NCBI RefSeq assembly: GCF_041449215.1
Contig: NZ_JBGNFV010000001.1
Location: 2,083,001 to 2,147,000, forward strand
Source: Roseivirga sp. BDSF3-8
Lineage (GTDB): Bacteria > Bacteroidota > Bacteroidia > Cytophagales > Cyclobacteriaceae
Length of the DNA stretch: 64,000 nucleotides
Direction of reading: 5' to 3'
Below are positions 10,218 to 21,730 of this stretch, in pieces (the first letter of the stretch is position 1; each line of letters opens with the position of its first letter). A program made the translations under genes and the position numbers. The notes under the pieces were generated by a model. That model did not search any database, had not been told where the DNA came from, and saw nothing but the letters and a program-made list of their open reading frames with translations.

Positions 10218-11288
10218 TCAGCAAACGGTGAGATCTTTTAAAAAATTATCAATTAAAACGGGCTTTGGCAATTTTTCGACCTTTTCTTTCGAAAATTCCT
10301 GTAAACCAGCATTAAATAAAGTTTTGCTCAGATGCTCCTCCTTAAGCTCAATAACAAAAAAAGTAGCCTGAATGCGTTGATGAGATAGTAAATGTTTCCG
10401 GGTGGCAGATACTGATTCCAGTATACCACCTTTATTCATAACATGTCTTACAACAGGGTCTTTTTCTATTAGTTCCGGTGTGCCAGCCTCTTTCGTTTCC
10501 ACCAGATAAAAATCATATAGACCCTGCCAAATATCATTAGGACCTCTGGCATTAAGGTACAGGTTTTCGTCCTGAAAGAATACTATATAATTAAAATATC
10601 GGTTCTTTACCTTCTTTGCTTTCGACCTTACAGGTAATTCTCCCTGCAGGTTATGTTCAAAGGCAAAACAGCCAGACTGTACGGGGCACTCCCTGCATCC
10701 CGGATTGGCAGGGGTGCAGTGTAAGGCACCGAATTCCATCATAGCCTGATTAAAAACTCCGGCCCTGTCGGCAGGCATAATGCTTAGCCCCAGTTCAAAG
10801 TAGGTTCGCTGATTTTTCGGCACCTTCACATCCGAACGGATACCGAATAGCCTGCTCAGTACCCTCATTACATTTCCATCTATGGCCGGCACTTTTTCAT
10901 TATAGGCAAAGCTCGCAATCGCTGCTGCAGTATAGGGGCCGACACCCGGTAATTTCAGTAGCTCTTTATAGGTTTTTGGGAAGTTTCCGCGGAGTTCTTG
11001 TACAATAAATTGTGCGCATGCATGTAAGTTTCTGGCTCGCGAGTAATATCCAAGCCCCTGCCAGTGCCTAAGCACATCTTCCTGTGCGGCATTTGCCAGG
11101 TCTTCGATTTTTGGATAGGCTTCGATAAAGCGCTCAAAATAGGGTAGCCCCTGAGCCACCCGTGTTTGCTGTAAAATGATCTCTGAAAGCCAGATTTCGT
11201 ACGGATCACTGGTTTTTCTCCATGGTAAATCACGCTTAAAAACATGATACCAGGAGAGTAATTTTGTAATCAGATCTTCGTTTTCCAA
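10218..11288 (-). CDS. mutY: Adenine DNA glycosylase MutY
   Basis: MutY removes adenine mispaired with 8-oxoguanine. 356 residues: HhH-GPD domain with helix-hairpin-helix LPGVGPYTAAAIASFA, the catalytic Asp in PAIDGNVMRV near residue 137, and the four-cysteine iron-sulfur motif with C-X6-C-X2-C-X5-C spacing (CTPANPGCRECPVQSGC). The C-terminal NUDIX-like domain that senses 8-oxoguanine follows from about 230. It is the first gene of the minus-strand block ending in recG, and is divergent from the HU gene. Confidence 0.97.
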   Translation of the reverse strand: MENEDLITKLLSWYHVFKRDLPWRKTSDPYEIWLSEIILQQTRVAQGLPYFERFIEAYPKIEDLANAAQEDVLRHWQGLGYYSRARNLHACAQFIVQELRGNFPKTYKELLKLPGVGPYTAAAIASFAYNEKVPAIDGNVMRVLSRLFGIRSDVKVPKNQRTYFELGLSIMPADRAGVFNQAMMEFGALHCTPANPGCRECPVQSGCFAFEHNLQGELPVRSKAKKVKNRYFNYIVFFQDENLYLNARGPNDIWQGLYDFYLVETKEAGTPELIEKDPVVRHVMNKGGILESVSATRKHLLSHQRIQATFFVIELKEEHLSKTLFNAGLQEFSKEKVEKLPKPVLIDNFLKDLTVC

Positions 11289-11347
11289 GATGCTAGTAAT
11301 TAGGCACTAAGGGTTTTCTTAGTGGTGTATAATTTTTGATTATATTG

Positions 11348-11379
11348 TTTTTATTATCCGGAATCCGCCCCTAAATTTG
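11348..11379 (+). promoter_or_regulatory. Candidate Bacteroidota-type promoter for the HU gene
   Basis: TAAATTTG at 11372-11379 matches the TAnnTTTG -7 consensus of Bacteroidota, with a T-rich -33 region (TTTT near 11348) about 20 bases upstream. Transcription would begin near 11386, giving a leader of about 60 bases. Confidence 0.45.
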
Positions 11380-11443
11380 CTATTCGAAATTAGTTGGATA
11401 TTAGTTAATTAGGGAATTATTACAATTAAAAACTTAAGTTAAA

Positions 11444-11770
11444 GTGACCAAAGCAGAGGTAATTTCGCAAATTGCAGACAAGACCGGAATTGATAAAGCA
11501 GATGTCCAGACGACGGTTGAAGCATTCTTTACTGTTGTAAAAAGCAACATGGCCGAAGGTGAAAACATCTACGTCCGGGGTTTTGGCAGTTTTGTTAACA
11601 AAAAGAGGGCTAAGAAAATTGCCCGTAACATCTCGAAAAATACTGCCATAGTCATTGATGAGCACTATGTACCTACCTTTAAACCCAGCAAAGTATTTGT
11701 TGAGAAAATCAAAGGTAGTGATAAAATTCAGGAGCTTAATACGAATGGGGTTGCCGTCAACGGTAACTAA
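11444..11770 (+). CDS. HU/IHF family DNA-binding protein
   Basis: 108 residues matching the bacterial histone-like fold: the N-terminal helical dimer region (TKAEVISQIADKTGIDKADV), then GENIYVRGFGSFVNKKRAKK, and a beta-arm region rich in basic residues. The last 15-20 residues are an extension beyond the usual HU length of about 90. The start is GTG; no ATG lies upstream in frame that would give a better N-terminus. It probably helps organise the nucleoid. It precedes a TPR gene, a tiny ribosomal-type peptide and rng on the same strand. Confidence 0.93.
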   Translation: MTKAEVISQIADKTGIDKADVQTTVEAFFTVVKSNMAEGENIYVRGFGSFVNKKRAKKIARNISKNTAIVIDEHYVPTFKPSKVFVEKIKGSDKIQELNTNGVAVNGN

Positions 11771-11810
11771 TCCTTATCGAACATATAGGGAACCATTTGT
11801 ATATGATAAA

Positions 11811-11853
11811 GGCTTAATCTGTTAGCTTTGCGCTTTCGGATTAAGCTTTTTTT
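11811..11853 (+). terminator. Intrinsic terminator between HU and the TPR gene
   Basis: GCTTAATC (11812-11819) pairs with GATTAAGC (11839-11846) across a 19-base loop and is followed by seven T. It ends only a few bases before the next start codon. The loop holds TAGCTTTG (11823-11830), which also matches the TAnnTTTG promoter element. Confidence 0.6.
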
Positions 11854-11855
11854 GT

Positions 11856-12689
11856 ATGATAAGATTTCGAATAATAGTGCTTATAGCGTCACTGGTGCTG
11901 ATAGGCGCTCTTTTTGCCCTGCCAATGGTTGTGGTGGATAATGACCCAGGCAATGCGGCAAAACCGGAAACAATAGAGGAAGAAGGTGAAATTGCTGCTG
12001 ATAATGGAGTACATAGTGCTCTGGGCAGTGATGAACAGGAGGACTTTATTGCCGACCTGAAGGGAAATTGGGAGATAAATGCTGATGATAAAGAAAAAAG
12101 TGCTAAATTTGCGGATTCTTTGTCTGTGGCATACACCACGGTTAATAAGCCCGATAGTGCTGTAAAGTACGCCGAAACGGCGCTGGCTATCGAGCCTACG
12201 CTGCAGAGGTATCGTAATGCAGGAGAGGCTAACTACCTAGCTTTTGTGTACGAAATGAATCCGGCGCAGCGACAGGACTTCGCCAAAAGGGCGAGGGAAA
12301 ACTTTATGAAGGTCCTGGAAGGTGATCCTAAGGATATGGATACCAAAACAAAGGCCGCCATGACCTATCTTTCGTCAGAGAACCCCATGCAGGGAATCAT
12401 GATGCTAAGAGAGGTCCTCGAGGAAGATCCGACGCATGAAAAGGCACTTTTTAATATGGGGGCTCTTAGCATGCAGTCTAGTCAGTGGGAGAAAGCAGTA
12501 GATAGGTTTCAAACTTTGATAAAGTATCATCCTGATCACCTCGAGGGGAACTTTTACCTTGCTGTTTCCTATTATGAGACCGGTAAGGAGGAAGACGCCC
12601 GAAAGCAATTTATGAAGGTGAAGTCAATGGAAAGCAATGCTGAAGTGCAGGCTTCTGTTGATGACTACCTCAGCCGATTAAAGAACTAA
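11856..12689 (+). CDS. Membrane-anchored tetratricopeptide-repeat protein
   Basis: 277 residues. An N-terminal hydrophobic segment (about 5-26) acts as a signal anchor, followed by an acidic Glu/Asp-rich linker and TPR-like helical pairs from about residue 85: PDSAVKYAETALAIEPTLQRY, PMQGIMMLREVLEEDPTHEKALFNMG, and WEKAVDRFQTLIKYHPDHLEGNFYLA. TPR proteins bind partners, but none can be named. It lies between HU and the small basic peptide gene and upstream of rng, on the same strand. Confidence 0.9.
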   Translation: MIRFRIIVLIASLVLIGALFALPMVVVDNDPGNAAKPETIEEEGEIAADNGVHSALGSDEQEDFIADLKGNWEINADDKEKSAKFADSLSVAYTTVNKPDSAVKYAETALAIEPTLQRYRNAGEANYLAFVYEMNPAQRQDFAKRARENFMKVLEGDPKDMDTKTKAAMTYLSSENPMQGIMMLREVLEEDPTHEKALFNMGALSMQSSQWEKAVDRFQTLIKYHPDHLEGNFYLAVSYYETGKEEDARKQFMKVKSMESNAEVQASVDDYLSRLKN

Positions 12690-12719
12690 ATTATTGTTTA
12701 ACTATAAAATATTCGAATT

Positions 12720-12809
12720 ATGCCTTGTGGTAAAAAGCGTAAGAGACATAAGATCGCAACTCACAAAAGAAAAAAGAGACTCAGAAAGAACAGGCATAAG
12801 AAGAAGTAA
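12720..12809 (+). CDS. 29-residue basic AURKAIP1/COX24-like (bS22/mS38-type) ribosomal peptide
   Basis: ATG at 12720 to TAA at 12807-12809 gives 29 residues, of which roughly two thirds are Lys, Arg or His: it opens MPCGKKRKRHKIATHKRKK and ends RHKKK. This matches the short proteins annotated in Bacteroidota as AURKAIP1/COX24-domain proteins, related to mitochondrial mS38 and to the tiny bS22 of mycobacterial small subunits. I infer that it binds rRNA in the small subunit. It lies between the TPR gene and rng; a terminator hairpin starts inside its last codons. Confidence 0.78.
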   Translation: MPCGKKRKRHKIATHKRKKRLRKNRHKKK

Positions 12810-12835
12810 TCCCTTTGGGGATCTTCTTCTTTTTT
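12798..12835 (+). terminator. Terminator overlapping the end of the small basic gene
   Basis: AAGAAGAAG at the end of the gene pairs with CTTCTTCTT, with a second inner stem ATCCC/GGGAT, followed by a T run. The 5' arm is coding sequence, so Lys codons double as terminator stem. Confidence 0.7.
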
Positions 12836-12881
12836 AGGGCACCAGTTCTTTAGAATCTTTTACTATTAACTGAGAGACACT

Positions 12882-14438
12882 TTGAGTAGCGAATTAATTA
12901 TCAATTCGACTCAGAATGGTAGTCGTATTGCCCTGCTTAAAAATCGCAACCTGGTTGAGTTTCACCACGATGAAGGTGGTGACCAATTTACAGTTGGTGA
13001 TATCTACTTAGGGACCGTCAGAAAAGTAGTTCCCGGCCTTAACGCAGCCTTTATAGATATAGGCTATGAAAAGGACGGGTTTTTGCATTATCATGACTTA
13101 GGTCCCCAGGTAAAATCCCTACATAAATACACCAAGCTTGCCCAAACGAAAAAAAACGTAAATGGGAAGCTATCCGGATTTAAAAGAGAGCCGGATATCA
13201 ATAAGCTTGGTAAGATCAACCAGGTTCTGAGCCGCAACCAACAGGTTTTGGTTCAGGTCGTAAAGGAGCCTATCTCCACCAAAGGCCCCAGGCTTTCCAG
13301 TGAAATTTCTATCGCCGGACGGTATGTTATACTCGTACCGTTCTCGGATTCGATAAGCGTAAGCAAAAAAATCACTGACAGTCAGGAACGAAAAAGGCTG
13401 CAAAGATTGATGACCTCTATAAAACCCGAAGGGTTTGGTTTGATCATCAGGACTGTGGCTGAAGGCAAAGAGGTGGCTGTATTGGATAAAGACCTGCGTA
13501 ATCTTGTTCAGATTTGGAATAAAGGTATCAAGAAGCTTGCTACTGCTAAATCCAAGGACAAGGTTATAGGCGAAATGAACAGGGCGTCCTCCATGCTGAG
13601 GGACATGTTAAATGAGTCATTTGACACTATTATTTCTGATGATAAAAAAACCCACGACGAGGTAAAAACATTCATCAGATCTATTGCTCCTGAAAAGGAG
13701 AAAATTGTGAAGCTTTACAATGGTAAAGCGAAGATCTTTGAAAACTATGGTATTGAAAAGCAGCTAAAGGCGCTTTTTGGCCAGACTGTAAGTCTGCCTG
13801 GCGGCGGATACCTGATTATTGAGCATACAGAAGCTCTACACGTTATAGACGTGAACAGCGGCAATAAAAGTAATGCCGGATCTGATCAGGAAAGTACAGC
13901 GCTGAAAGTGAACATTGAAGCTGCTAAAGAAGTCAGCAGGCAACTCAGGTTGCGTGATATGGGAGGCATCATCGTAATCGATTTTATCGATATGAGACGC
14001 GCTGAAAACAAGCGCACACTCTTTTCAACGATGAAGGAAGAAATGAAAGATGATAGATCTAAATTTACCATCCTTCCCCTTTCCAAGTTCGGGCTTATGC
14101 AAATTACGCGTCAGCGGGTAAGGCCTGAACTCAACATTAAGACTAATGAAAAATGCCCTACCTGCGGAGGTACGGGTAAAGTCGATGCCACCATTCTGGT
14201 GACAGACCAGATTGAGCGCCGCCTGGAATTTGTTATGAATAAGCAGAACGAAAAGCACATTACTATTGCATTGCATCCGTTTCTGTTTGCATTCTACACG
14301 AAGGGTATCATCTCCCGGCGAATGGAGTGGTTCTTTAAGTATCACCGCTGGGTGCACCTGGTCGAGGATTCCTCGCTTGGACTCACAGAATATTCCTTCC
14401 TGAATGTGCACGGTGAAGAGATTGAAATTGCAGGCTGA
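12882..14438 (+). CDS. rng: Ribonuclease G (Rne/Rng family)
   Basis: An endoribonuclease of the RNase E/G family, 518 residues, which matches RNase G rather than the much longer RNase E. The S1 RNA-binding domain is at about 38-120 (GDIYLGTVRKVVPGLNAAFIDIG). The catalytic DNase I-like region includes HVIDVNSG with the metal-binding Asp, and RDMGGIIVIDFIDM. The zinc-link motif CPTCGGTGKV is near 425. The start is TTG at 12882, where the conserved N-terminus SSELIINSTQNGSR begins. It would process 16S rRNA and mRNA. Confidence 0.95.
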   Translation: MSSELIINSTQNGSRIALLKNRNLVEFHHDEGGDQFTVGDIYLGTVRKVVPGLNAAFIDIGYEKDGFLHYHDLGPQVKSLHKYTKLAQTKKNVNGKLSGFKREPDINKLGKINQVLSRNQQVLVQVVKEPISTKGPRLSSEISIAGRYVILVPFSDSISVSKKITDSQERKRLQRLMTSIKPEGFGLIIRTVAEGKEVAVLDKDLRNLVQIWNKGIKKLATAKSKDKVIGEMNRASSMLRDMLNESFDTIISDDKKTHDEVKTFIRSIAPEKEKIVKLYNGKAKIFENYGIEKQLKALFGQTVSLPGGGYLIIEHTEALHVIDVNSGNKSNAGSDQESTALKVNIEAAKEVSRQLRLRDMGGIIVIDFIDMRRAENKRTLFSTMKEEMKDDRSKFTILPLSKFGLMQITRQRVRPELNIKTNEKCPTCGGTGKVDATILVTDQIERRLEFVMNKQNEKHITIALHPFLFAFYTKGIISRRMEWFFKYHRWVHLVEDSSLGLTEYSFLNVHGEEIEIAG

Positions 14439-14464
14439 TCTAACCATGATACTATAAAACATCA

Positions 14465-14500
14465 GAGGCCGTCCCACTATTGAGACGGCCTCTTTCTTTT
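14465..14500 (+). terminator. Intrinsic terminator after rng
   Basis: GAGGCCGTC (14465-14473) pairs perfectly with GACGGCCTC (14484-14492) and is followed by TTTCTTTT. Confidence 0.8.
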
Positions 14501-14519
14501 AGTACTTTTTAGACTAGAC

Positions 14520-17456
14520 TTACCCATCGTCCTCTCCACCACCAAAGAGTCCTTTAAATTTACTTTTTACTTTTTCGGTAGCTTCCTCTACAGCCTGCTC
14601 TTTTTTCTCTTCAATTACTTTTGCGGCTTCTGCTTTTTTCTCTTCCACCTCACTAGTAACCTCTTCTTTTATATCCTCTTTAGCCTGCTCAACACTATTA
14701 TCAACGACTTGCTCCGGTGTACTGCCTGAACCTACCGGAGAGGCACCTTGCAACTTTATGTCAGGGCTGTTGTAATCTCCTCCTACATTGAATTTAACCA
14801 GTAGTTTAGAGCCTTGGGCTGTATTATTACCGGTAATGGCCCCCAGAGCCTGGTTTATTGTAGAGCCCACCTTTCCGGCATCTACCTTCATACTAACGTC
14901 ATAATCCAGTGAGCCATCAATACCCTGGCTGCCGGCTATCACCGTTTCATTGCCCAGGAGCTGAAAGTCGAATGGCTCTACAAATACCCTTCCTTCACGA
15001 ATACTCACATTCATGAGAAGATCTTTAAAGTTGACATTATCTGTATTATTAAGCTTAGTGAGTTTGGTAATACCAGAGATGATCTTTGAATCTTTTATCG
15101 AGGCCTCAATGATGGAGATTACCCCATTACCCGTAAGGTTGCTGAAAACCGGCATCATGTCCTGGCCCAGGGCTCCGGAAAGGTTCATATTAGTACTGAA
15201 ATTACCATTTACCTTCTTAGCGATAGGTGCCAGCGTCTGTACGGTATTGAAGTTAGAATAAGCACGGCTTACTGCCAGGTTACTGATATCCAGGTCTAAG
15301 TCAAACAATGGGTTATTAATATCCTGGGTATTATAAGACCCACCTATTTTGAAATTGCCATCCAGCGTATTGAAAGTCAGGTCATTCATATTAACAACAC
15401 CATCACGTACTACCAGGCCTCCCCTTACATTCTGTAGGGACAGGTTATCGTAGATGACATTGGCGATAGATGTGGTCAGATTAACGTTAAGGTTGCGTGG
15501 CACCTCAAAGGGTTGCAAGGCAGACGTGTCTTCAACTGCGCCTTCTTCTTCGGTCATCCACTCATTCAGGTTGACATTATTAGATGTTAGGTTCATATCC
15601 GCACTCAACGTTTCTCCCTCCTGAAAAAGGTAGCTCATGTAATTAGATACCGTACCAGTCATACTCATATCTGTTTGCCCAGTTTGAGCATCCATCTTGG
15701 ATACCACAATCCTATTAGGGGTAAGGCTACCGTTAGCTTCCTTTATAGTAAAGGGATGAGCCAAGTCATCTGAGGCATATTTAAAGTTGGAGACAGCGAA
15801 GTTTCCGCTGGAACGTAACCTATCATAGCGCTCAGCCTCCACGTCAGACATCTGTCCACTTGTATTTATATCTGCCTTTATACGGCCAGCCAGCTCCATA
15901 CCCTCGATAGGAAATATTTTGGTCATCTTATCAAGGTCTATTGCCCCATTCAGTGCCAGATCCCAACGATAGTTTTCGAGGTTTTCCAAATGAAGTTTAC
16001 CAGTGACCGGTTCACCTGCAAGAGAAAATGAGAAGGCATCTACATCTACTACTGTAGCTGCCATACTACCATCTTCATTAATCACTCTAGAAGAAACATT
16101 CAGGTTTTCAATAGGCTCCGGGAAATCGGGAGTTTTAACATATCCGTTAGCCAGTTTAAAAACACCGTCAATTTTAGGAAACTGGTTTTTCAGGCTGTCA
16201 TATACTCCATTAGCTTTAAGGTCAAGGTCAAGTTTACCTCTTAAACTCATACCTTCCATAGGTATCACGCCGCTTAGTTTTTCAAGATCCAGGTGGGCTT
16301 GTACATCTGCATCTACATCCATAGGACCGAGTCCTATTACTTTTATATCAGCAGTAGCTGGCTTGTCATTCATTTCCATACTGAAATTAGAAAGATGAAC
16401 GAGTGCACCCTCCAGATCATCTTCGGCCATTTCAAACAGTAGGTCGAGAGAGATATTACGGATAGGATCGAGATCAGGGTATTTCATCATGGCCTGATCT
16501 ACCGCTAAGTTAAAAGTGGTGGCTGGGAGTTTTTGGAGGCTATCACTGTAAACACCGGCGACTTTTCCATCAAATGTAAGTACGCCTTCTGCCTGCAAGT
16601 CATCAAAACTACTGTCGTACACTCCAGGTACTAATGACAGGAGGCTTTTAAAGGTGTTTTCAGGGCTTGAAAAAGCCAGATCCATATTGAACCCTTCCGG
16701 GATAAACCCAAGCCAGCCATCTACCTTAATGCCAAAGTCATTAATAGTGAGCAGCCCTTCTTTGAAGGTATACCGCTCTTCTTCCATATCGATGTTTAGA
16801 AGTACGTCTGCTTCAATACGCTTTCTGGTCAGATACTCTATTTCTTCCATAGTAACAGTGACACTGTCAATGACGGTGCGGGTGTCCAGGTCATACACCA
16901 CTTCTGTCAGGTTGCCGGAGCCGCTGTGATTAACACCCACCATATCCATAAGCAAGTCCAAAGACTGATCGTAGTATACCAGGTGGCCATTACTTACTTC
17001 GTATTTCTTCAGATCAATAGTGAAACCTGTTCCTGAATCCTGTGCGGTTGAGGTAGTGTCTTCCATGGCAATGTCGAAGTTTGCTGTACCATCTTCCATC
17101 ATCATTATTAGCAGCCTGGGGCTTGCCACTTTCACTTCCTCCATGCGTATGCGATCACTGAAAATCACGCTACCCAGGTCCAGCACTATCTCAAGCTCAT
17201 TGGCACTCATCAGAGTATCCCCTTCAAAAGGTGCCTTATTTACCACGCTTAGGTCATTAAGACTGGCAGTGACATCTGGAAAGTTTTTAAGAAAGCTCAC
17301 GGAAAGGTTATCGAACTTTACTTCTGCATTTACAGACTTATTAATCTCTGTCTGTACCCTTTCCTGTATTTTTCCTTTAAAGAGGATGGGCACCAATAGT
17401 AAAGCGATAAGCAAAACACCAAATATGGCACCTAATACGATTAATACCTTTTTCAT
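14520..17456 (-). CDS. AsmA-like envelope protein
   Basis: 978 residues. One N-terminal membrane helix (about 4-24) is followed by the AsmA opening: a charged region with KIQERVQTEINKSVNAEVKFDNLSVS, then a long series of beta strands with Leu/Val alternation and DLDLDISNL-type repeats. An AsmA-2-like region lies at about 700-900 (NGVISIIEASIKDSK). The last 70 residues form a Lys/Glu-rich helix. AsmA-family proteins are thought to act in lipid transport between the inner and outer membranes; the cargo cannot be read. It stands alone and converges with rng. Confidence 0.88.
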   Translation of the reverse strand: MKKVLIVLGAIFGVLLIALLLVPILFKGKIQERVQTEINKSVNAEVKFDNLSVSFLKNFPDVTASLNDLSVVNKAPFEGDTLMSANELEIVLDLGSVIFSDRIRMEEVKVASPRLLIMMMEDGTANFDIAMEDTTSTAQDSGTGFTIDLKKYEVSNGHLVYYDQSLDLLMDMVGVNHSGSGNLTEVVYDLDTRTVIDSVTVTMEEIEYLTRKRIEADVLLNIDMEEERYTFKEGLLTINDFGIKVDGWLGFIPEGFNMDLAFSSPENTFKSLLSLVPGVYDSSFDDLQAEGVLTFDGKVAGVYSDSLQKLPATTFNLAVDQAMMKYPDLDPIRNISLDLLFEMAEDDLEGALVHLSNFSMEMNDKPATADIKVIGLGPMDVDADVQAHLDLEKLSGVIPMEGMSLRGKLDLDLKANGVYDSLKNQFPKIDGVFKLANGYVKTPDFPEPIENLNVSSRVINEDGSMAATVVDVDAFSFSLAGEPVTGKLHLENLENYRWDLALNGAIDLDKMTKIFPIEGMELAGRIKADINTSGQMSDVEAERYDRLRSSGNFAVSNFKYASDDLAHPFTIKEANGSLTPNRIVVSKMDAQTGQTDMSMTGTVSNYMSYLFQEGETLSADMNLTSNNVNLNEWMTEEEGAVEDTSALQPFEVPRNLNVNLTTSIANVIYDNLSLQNVRGGLVVRDGVVNMNDLTFNTLDGNFKIGGSYNTQDINNPLFDLDLDISNLAVSRAYSNFNTVQTLAPIAKKVNGNFSTNMNLSGALGQDMMPVFSNLTGNGVISIIEASIKDSKIISGITKLTKLNNTDNVNFKDLLMNVSIREGRVFVEPFDFQLLGNETVIAGSQGIDGSLDYDVSMKVDAGKVGSTINQALGAITGNNTAQGSKLLVKFNVGGDYNSPDIKLQGASPVGSGSTPEQVVDNSVEQAKEDIKEEVTSEVEEKKAEAAKVIEEKKEQAVEEATEKVKSKFKGLFGGGEDDG

Positions 17457-17862
17457 TTTAAAGTGATATGATAAACGCCGTTGCGGCTCAGTTCAAAAAT
17501 TTTCAGCCAAATGGCAATTTATAAAAATAAAAGCCTTGCCGGAATCCGGTTTAGTTAACTGCCTATGAAATTAACGTAAAGATTTGCCTGCGGATTTAAA
17601 ATCTCAGAATAAATATATCGAAGGAGTTATTCCGGAATGCAACATTTTATTGGAATAACCTGTATATAATTATAAGAAGGTGTTGGCCTAAAAATATTAC
17701 AGGCGCCAAAAAATTTTTGGATTGGGCTAAGATAATAGCAATAGTTTTTCTTAAAAAATGTAAAACTAATCAGGTGCCAAATAGTTATAGAAATAAGTAG
17801 TGTTCTCTTCATACAAAAGCTACACGGCCATGCCGTGTAGCTTTTTCCGTGTTAGTTACATC
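17457..17862. other. Non-coding stretch between AsmA-like gene and hom
   Basis: AT-rich, with no supported gene. It contains an inverted repeat GTTATTCC (17626-17633) / GGAATAAC (17652-17659) and, at its end, the terminator described separately. It should include the promoter of the AsmA-like gene, but no clear TAnnTTTG box was found. Confidence 0.5.
17815..17846 (-). terminator. Terminator of the metY-metX-hom operon
   Basis: A 14-base perfect palindrome arm, AAAAGCTACACGGC, with a three-base loop lies just past the hom stop codon on the minus strand and has T runs on both sides, so it could work in both directions. Confidence 0.8.
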
Positions 17863-19098
17863 TCAAACCATGGCCACTGAAGACTTAAGAGCATCCGTCA
17901 GGCTTTCTTTAAGGCCACTTTCTTCTGGAATGACAGCGAGAAATAACCCCGACTCCTCTAATGTAGCCTCTGCTTCCTTAAGCCACCGGAAAGAGGCTTT
18001 GACAATGACTATCTTCTCTTCGTCTATAGTAGCTATGAAATCCGGCTTATTTTCAAGCTCAGGAATTAGTCCTGGTGTACCGCGCAGATAGACGTCAAAG
18101 ACTAAATCATCGGATAGTATTGGCTGTTTCAGCCCTGACGTTTTAGCATACCCGTATCTGTAATTATTTAGAACCCCCAATGTATCCGCAAATACAGCAG
18201 AGCCTGTGGGGTGCCCGCCTGCCCCTTTACCACGATAGAGTTGGTTCCCTGAATACTCTCCGGTTACCTGTACTGCATTATATTCGTATTCCACGCCATA
18301 CAGATCAGCTTCAGAAGATACAAAAACCGGAGCGACGATTGCGGAAAGCTCATTATTGCCCTTGATTTTAGCTTCTGCGAGTAGTTTGATCCGTGCATTC
18401 GCAGCCTCTGCTATGCTGAGGTCAACTTCAGAAAGGTTTTGAATTCCGTGCCTGAATGGTTTATCTGTGGATAAATAGATGCCATATGCCTGATTAACAA
18501 GTATGCATAATTTATTGAGGGAGTCGAATCCACCTACATCCAGTGTAGGGTCGGCTTCAGCAAAACCCAGATCTTGTGCTTCTTTAACTGCCTCATCGTA
18601 ACTTATACCTTCCACCCGCATTTTAGTTAAAATAAAGTTTGAGGAGCCGTTAAATATACCGCTCAGTTCCTGCAAAGGCTCACTACCGTAGTAATCCTCA
18701 AGCGTTCTTACGATTGGTACCGCACCGCAGCAGGAAGCTTCATAAAGCAAGGGGGATTTATGCTTTTTTTGCAGATCCAGAAGCTGGGGTAGATAAGTAG
18801 CCACCATTTTTTTATTGGCTGTCACTACTGGAATACCCTTCTCTAGCGCCTTGCTCACAATAGTAAAAGCACTTTCGTGATCAGTAATAGCCTCTACTAT
18901 CAGATCAATACTATCATCCTCCAGTATTTCATCAGGGTCATAGCTAAAAATAGATTCTGCTATGGGTCTTTTTTTCCCAGGGTGTATTACTCCGATTTTT
19001 TTAACCTCGGCATCGACATCCGAAGCCTGTAAAATATCATAAAATCCCTGCCCTACGCATCCGAAGCCGAACAGGCCAATCTGTTTCTTGTTGCTCAT
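17863..19098 (-). CDS. hom: Homoserine dehydrogenase
   Basis: It reduces aspartate semialdehyde to homoserine. 411 residues: N-terminal nucleotide-binding motif GLFGFGCVGQGFY, and the catalytic region with PLLYEASCCGAVPIVRTLE and the substrate-binding stretch GGFDSLNKLCILVNQAYG. YRGKGAGGHPTGSAVFADTL near 300 is a family hallmark. No aspartokinase domain is fused to it, and a C-terminal ACT domain is not obvious. It is the last gene of the metY-metX-hom operon, 18 bases after metX, so it supplies homoserine for the first two enzymes. It should be under the same SAM/cysteine leader control. Confidence 0.95.
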   Translation of the reverse strand: MSNKKQIGLFGFGCVGQGFYDILQASDVDAEVKKIGVIHPGKKRPIAESIFSYDPDEILEDDSIDLIVEAITDHESAFTIVSKALEKGIPVVTANKKMVATYLPQLLDLQKKHKSPLLYEASCCGAVPIVRTLEDYYGSEPLQELSGIFNGSSNFILTKMRVEGISYDEAVKEAQDLGFAEADPTLDVGGFDSLNKLCILVNQAYGIYLSTDKPFRHGIQNLSEVDLSIAEAANARIKLLAEAKIKGNNELSAIVAPVFVSSEADLYGVEYEYNAVQVTGEYSGNQLYRGKGAGGHPTGSAVFADTLGVLNNYRYGYAKTSGLKQPILSDDLVFDVYLRGTPGLIPELENKPDFIATIDEEKIVIVKASFRWLKEAEATLEESGLFLAVIPEESGLKESLTDALKSSVAMV

Positions 19099-19116
19099 AT
19101 CGATAGTTCACATCCC

Positions 19117-21563
<2,447 letters not shown>

Positions 21564-21580
21564 TTAATGGCAAAAAGCTA

Positions 21581-21724
21581 TTAACAGCAACAGGGACAAC
21601 AACAGGCTAACTCCAGTAGGATGGACCGGTTACAGGTGCAATCAAATAATTGACTATCAGCTAATTGGAAGTATCCAACGCTACGGGATTTTAATTGAAA
21701 TGGGGATAAAGAAGTAACCATCAT
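21581..21724 (-). CDS. 47-residue cysteine-rich leader peptide upstream of metY
   Basis: ATG at 21724 to TAA at 21581-21583. The peptide starts MMVTSLSPFQLKSRSV and ends LELACCCPCCC; eight of its 47 residues are Cys, six in the last seven codons, which read TGT TGT TGT CCC TGT TGC TGT. It starts six bases after the last base of the riboswitch P1 stem. Its last Cys and stop codons form one arm of a hairpin (CTGTTAAT / ATTAACAG, 21561-21587). I infer a ribosome-mediated cysteine sensor for metY-metX-hom, analogous in logic to amino-acid attenuators and to the poly-Cys upstream ORFs of actinobacterial cysteine genes. Translation is not proven. Confidence 0.68.
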   Translation of the reverse strand: MMVTSLSPFQLKSRSVGYFQLADSQLFDCTCNRSILLELACCCPCCC

Positions 21725-21730
21725 TATGGA

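Noticed and set aside
17627-17812. 61-codon minus-strand ORF in the gap after the AsmA-like gene
   Set aside because: Low-complexity, no family match, no plausible initiation context, located in AT-rich non-coding DNA.
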